Origin: Aeromonas rivipollensis
GTDB taxonomy: Bacteria > Pseudomonadota > Gammaproteobacteria > Enterobacterales > Aeromonadaceae
Assembly (NCBI RefSeq): GCF_037811135.1
Contig: NZ_CP149130.1
Span: 509,001 to 573,000, forward strand
Length of the DNA: 64,000 nucleotides
Direction of reading: 5' to 3'
Shown: in pieces, positions 62,164 through 64,000 of the stretch
Numbering within the stretch: the stretch's first letter is position 1
Layout: each line of letters begins with the position of its first letter
The notes under the pieces: model-generated
Seen by the model: the letters and a program-made list of their open reading frames with translations, nothing else
What the model was told of the DNA's origin: nothing
Databases searched by the model: none
Program-made: the position numbers and the translations under genes

Positions 62164-62373
62164 ATGATCTGGATAGTGCGGTGTCTCTTGCTGGCAGCCT
62201 TGCTGGCGGTGTTGGGCTGGGGTCAGGACAAGGCGTACGGCTTGTGGAGTCTGGGCTTCTTGCTGGCCGCCTGGGTCATGCTGGAGCCCAGGCTGAGGCC
62301 GGCGCTGATCCTGCTGCCGGTCGCGGGCATGACGGGGGTCGTCACCCTGCTCTGGCAGCAAAGCTGGCTATAG
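62164..62373 (+). CDS. Small inner-membrane protein of unknown function, probably iron-regulated
   Basis: A 69-residue protein with two or three hydrophobic helices (about 3-18, 24-40 and 46-62). I do not recognise it. The ATG at 62164 is preferred over the in-frame GTG at 62149, though neither has a clear ribosome binding site. The Fur-like palindrome sits directly upstream, so expression probably rises under iron limitation. No transporter or siderophore gene is adjacent. Confidence 0.6.
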   Translation: MIWIVRCLLLAALLAVLGWGQDKAYGLWSLGFLLAAWVMLEPRLRPALILLPVAGMTGVVTLLWQQSWL

Positions 62374-62381
62374 GAAAGCGC

Positions 62382-62648
62382 TTAGCGGGATGGAACGGCC
62401 TGGATCTTGTCATAGGCCAGGCGCAGTGAGGTCATGACCTTCTGCTCCATCTCGATGCGTTCGTCATCCGTGGTGAAGTAGATCATGTCGACGTTGTGGC
62501 GGATGTAGTGGGAAGGAAGCTGGTTGAGTGTCAGGCAGCAGAGATCGGCCAGCTGGTAGGGGGTCAGTCTCTGGTTAAGTCCCTGTTTTTCTATCTCTTT
62601 GAGCACCAGATGTTCATAGAAGTTGTGAATGTCGGTATCCAGGATCAT
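62382..62648 (-). CDS. ComFB family protein
   Basis: An 88-residue protein of the late-competence ComFB family: MILDTDIHNFYEHLVL at the start, a helical middle with cysteines (YQLADLCCLTLNQLP), then SHYIRHNVDMIYFTTDDER. ComFB-type proteins have been reported as c-di-GMP receptors in cyanobacteria; this role here is inference. The ATG at 62648 has AGGGG about 8 nt upstream. It converges on the small membrane protein gene. Confidence 0.82.
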   Translation of the reverse strand: MILDTDIHNFYEHLVLKEIEKQGLNQRLTPYQLADLCCLTLNQLPSHYIRHNVDMIYFTTDDERIEMEQKVMTSLRLAYDKIQAVPSR

Positions 62649-62708
62649 GGGAAAACCCCTGTGGTGGTATGGCATCCTCAACAGCATAGCCATGGCAGGG
62701 GCAAAAAC

Positions 62709-62741
62709 AAAAGGCCCGTCACTTTCGTGATGGGCCTTTTT
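62709..62741. terminator. Terminator of the tRNA-Leu array
   Basis: AAAGGCCC-TCAC / GTGA-GGGCCTTT hairpin downstream of the last tRNA on the minus strand, with T-rich flanks on both strands. Confidence 0.8.
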
Positions 62742-62751
62742 GCATGATGAA

Positions 62752-62837
62752 TGGTGCGAAGAGAGGGACTCGAACCCTCACATCCGTGGGACACTAACAC
62801 CTGAAGCTAGCGCGTCTACCAATTCCGCCACCTTCGC
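62752..62837 (-). tRNA. tRNA-Leu(CAG), array copy 5 in transcription order
   Basis: 86-nt class II tRNA with anticodon CAG in GCTAGCTTCAGGTGTTAG and an encoded CCA. Its variable arm has the GUCC/GGAU pairing. Confidence 0.96.
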
Positions 62838-62908
62838 ACACTGATTTTCTCCAGCTGGTTTTTAAATGCGGTTGGAGCGCATTGCTCTGTGTTTACATGT
62901 CAGAATCA

Positions 62909-62994
62909 TGGTGCGAAGAGAGGGACTCGAACCCTCACACCCGGGGGGCACTAACACCTGAAGCTAGCGCGTCTACCAATTCCGCCACCTTCGC
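62909..62994 (-). tRNA. tRNA-Leu(CAG), array copy 4
   Basis: As the others, but the variable arm pairs as GCCC/GGGU, with a compensated change. Confidence 0.96.
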
Positions 62995-63040
62995 ACATTC
63001 GGGTTATCAGTCTGGATTTACATGCTGTCTGATAAAAGCA

Positions 63041-63126
63041 TGGTGCGAAGAGAGGGACTCGAACCCTCACACCCAGGGGGCACTAACACCTGAAGCTAGC
63101 GCGTCTACCAATTCCGCCACCTTCGC
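63041..63126 (-). tRNA. tRNA-Leu(CAG), array copy 3
   Basis: Variable arm GCCC/GGGU, with one loop base different from copy 4. The 46-bp spacer on either side is nearly the same. Confidence 0.96.
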
Positions 63127-63172
63127 ACATTCGGGCTATCAGTCTGGATTTACATGCTGTCTGATAAAAGCA

Positions 63173-63258
63173 TGGTGCGAAGAGAGGGACTCGAACCCTC
63201 ACATCCGTGGGACACTAACACCTGAAGCTAGCGCGTCTACCAATTCCGCCACCTTCGC
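63173..63258 (-). tRNA. tRNA-Leu(CAG), array copy 2
   Basis: Sequence identical to copies 1 and 5, including the GUCC/GGAU variable arm. Confidence 0.96.
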
Positions 63259-63309
63259 ACATTGTCATCAATCTTGTTTTGCATGCCATCGATGAAGCAT
63301 GTTGCAGTA

Positions 63310-63395
63310 TGGTGCGAAGAGAGGGACTCGAACCCTCACATCCGTGGGACACTAACACCTGAAGCTAGCGCGTCTACCAATTCCGCCACCTTCGC
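63310..63395 (-). tRNA. tRNA-Leu(CAG), array copy 1
   Basis: First transcribed copy, nearest the promoter; 86 nt with encoded CCA. Confidence 0.96.
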
Positions 63396-63411
63396 ATCAC
63401 TGCGGTGGGGG

Positions 63412-63439
63412 ATTCTATAGAGTTTTGGGGGGGCGTCAA
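63412..63439 (-). promoter_or_regulatory. Promoter of the tRNA-Leu array
   Basis: On the minus strand, TTGACG (63439-63434) and TAGAAT (63417-63412) with a 16-bp spacer and a C-rich discriminator, as expected for a stringently controlled promoter. Confidence 0.65.
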
Positions 63440-63511
63440 CAGCCAAAGGGGACTTTTTTCGCTGTTGACGGATAAAGCCGTATCAAGGGCACAAAACTTC
63501 AGCAATCTGGG

Positions 63512-64000
63512 TCACGCCTGGGCCAGTGCGTCCTGATACATCTGTTCGTACAGAGGGACTGAGTCGGCCCAGTCGAAGCGGCTGTGCATGGCATTTTGCT
63601 GCACGCGGGCAAACTGCTCGGGTTCCTGCAGGTAGTGGAGCAGGCTGCGGCGCATGGCATCGAGCAAGGTGCTGGCGGTAGGATCGTTGAAGCAGAACCC
63701 GGTCGCGTGCTCCGGATCGGCATCCCAGTCCACCACTGTATCCTTCAGTCCGCCGACGGCTCTCACCAGCGGCAGTGTGCCATAGGCCAGGCTGTACATC
63801 TGGTTGAGGCCGCAGGGCTCGAACAGGGAGGGCATCAGGAAGAAATCTGCGCCCGCTTCCACCAGGTGGGCCAGACGGTCATCATAGGCGTTGATGAAGG
63901 CGAACCGGTCGGGATGTTGCTGGGCTATGGTCTGCAACTGGGCGGCGAGGGAGGGATCGCCGGAACCCACTATCACCACCTGCACCTGATGCTGCAAAAA
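63512..64000 (-). CDS. glgA: Glycogen synthase, C-terminal part (cut by the window edge)
   Basis: The last 162 or so residues of a GT5 ADP-glucose glycogen synthase. The nucleotide-sugar site is clear: QVVIVGSGDPSL, then FLMPSLFEPCGLNQMYSLAYGTLPLVRAVGGLKDTV with the catalytic Glu-x7-Glu-like region. The start lies beyond position 64000. It is followed by the tRNA-Leu promoter region on the same strand. Confidence 0.9.
   Translation of the reverse strand, partial: FLQHQVQVVIVGSGDPSLAAQLQTIAQQHPDRFAFINAYDDRLAHLVEAGADFFLMPSLFEPCGLNQMYSLAYGTLPLVRAVGGLKDTVVDWDADPEHATGFCFNDPTASTLLDAMRRSLLHYLQEPEQFARVQQNAMHSRFDWADSVPLYEQMYQDALAQA

Larger units (their letters stand above)
62909..63172. repeat. 132-bp tandem units (tRNA-Leu plus spacer)
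   Basis: Units starting at 62909 and 63041 each consist of an 86-bp tRNA gene and a 46-bp spacer; the two spacers differ at one base. Confidence 0.9.

Noticed and set aside
62882..63295. 137-codon ORF with three repeated WCEERDSNPHT units on the strand opposite the tRNA-Leu array
   Set aside because: The repeats are translated antisense tRNA-Leu genes; this is a well-known false ORF.
62752..63395. Regularly spaced repeats resembling a CRISPR array
   Set aside because: The repeats are 86-bp tRNA-Leu genes with encoded CCA, and the spacers are partly identical; there are no cas genes.

Overview
The window is GC-rich (about 60%) gammaproteobacterial chromosome, densely coded on both strands. 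The gene content fits Aeromonas or a close relative: folK-folB divergent from plsY, a Phe/Thr/Phe/Asn tRNA cluster, bfr-bfd, tmcA, a caa3-type cytochrome oxidase operon, treR-treB-treC, and close Enterobacteriaceae-like versions of RhtA, MdtD, TreC, MgsA and PatD. The genus is an inference; there is no rRNA to confirm it. I see no prophage, insertion sequence, integron or CRISPR array.

Layout. 0.1-3.4 kb: two tandem CSS-EAL c-di-GMP phosphodiesterases. 3.5-11.3 kb: an SDR, two LysR regulators, a LysE-type exporter, an FAD-linked lactone oxidase-like enzyme, a CobW-type GTPase and an MdtD-like MFS transporter. 11.4-15.2 kb: a chemotaxis receptor, folK, folB and plsY. 15.3-15.7 kb: four tRNAs. 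15.9-21.8 kb: an OmpA-like protein, a fused ion channel, a Yip1-like membrane protein, a small secreted protein and a lipoprotein histidine phosphatase behind a probable Pho box. 21.8-23.3 kb: rhtA divergent from an Lrp/AsnC regulator. 23.4-28.3 kb: treR-treB-treC-maa with two TreR-like operators. 28.4-29.4 kb: an AEC permease.

29.5-38 kb is a beta-glucoside/cellobiose PTS island: EIIB, EIIC, GH1 glycosidase, EIIA, ROK kinase, porin and a LacI-type regulator, plus a second, divergent EIIC. The divergent promoter holds a perfect 42-bp palindrome whose AACCGGTT core recurs in front of the LacI gene. 38-45.7 kb: a CopZ-like protein, periplasmic asparaginase, an NCX-type antiporter behind what I read as a yybP-ykoY manganese riboswitch, a SieB-like membrane protein, mgsA, bfr, bfd, a HlyU-family protein and tmcA. 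46-53.7 kb: the cytochrome oxidase operon with its assembly and heme A genes. 53.7-60.3 kb: a ydcSTUV-patD type polyamine uptake and aminobutyraldehyde dehydrogenase operon with a LysR gene upstream. 60.4-64 kb: nhaC, a Fur-box-preceded small membrane protein, a ComFB protein, five tandem tRNA-Leu(CAG) genes and the 3' end of glgA, cut by the window edge.

Most genes are ordinary core or accessory metabolism. The best leads are the manganese riboswitch in front of an NCX antiporter, the SieB-like protein divergent from it, the 42-bp palindromic operator with two EIIC genes sharing one EIIA/EIIB set, the beta-helix-like ion-channel fusion, the Fur-box small membrane protein, the unrecognised 164-aa gene in the oxidase operon, and two independent partial 3'-end duplications (after mdtD and after the AEC permease).
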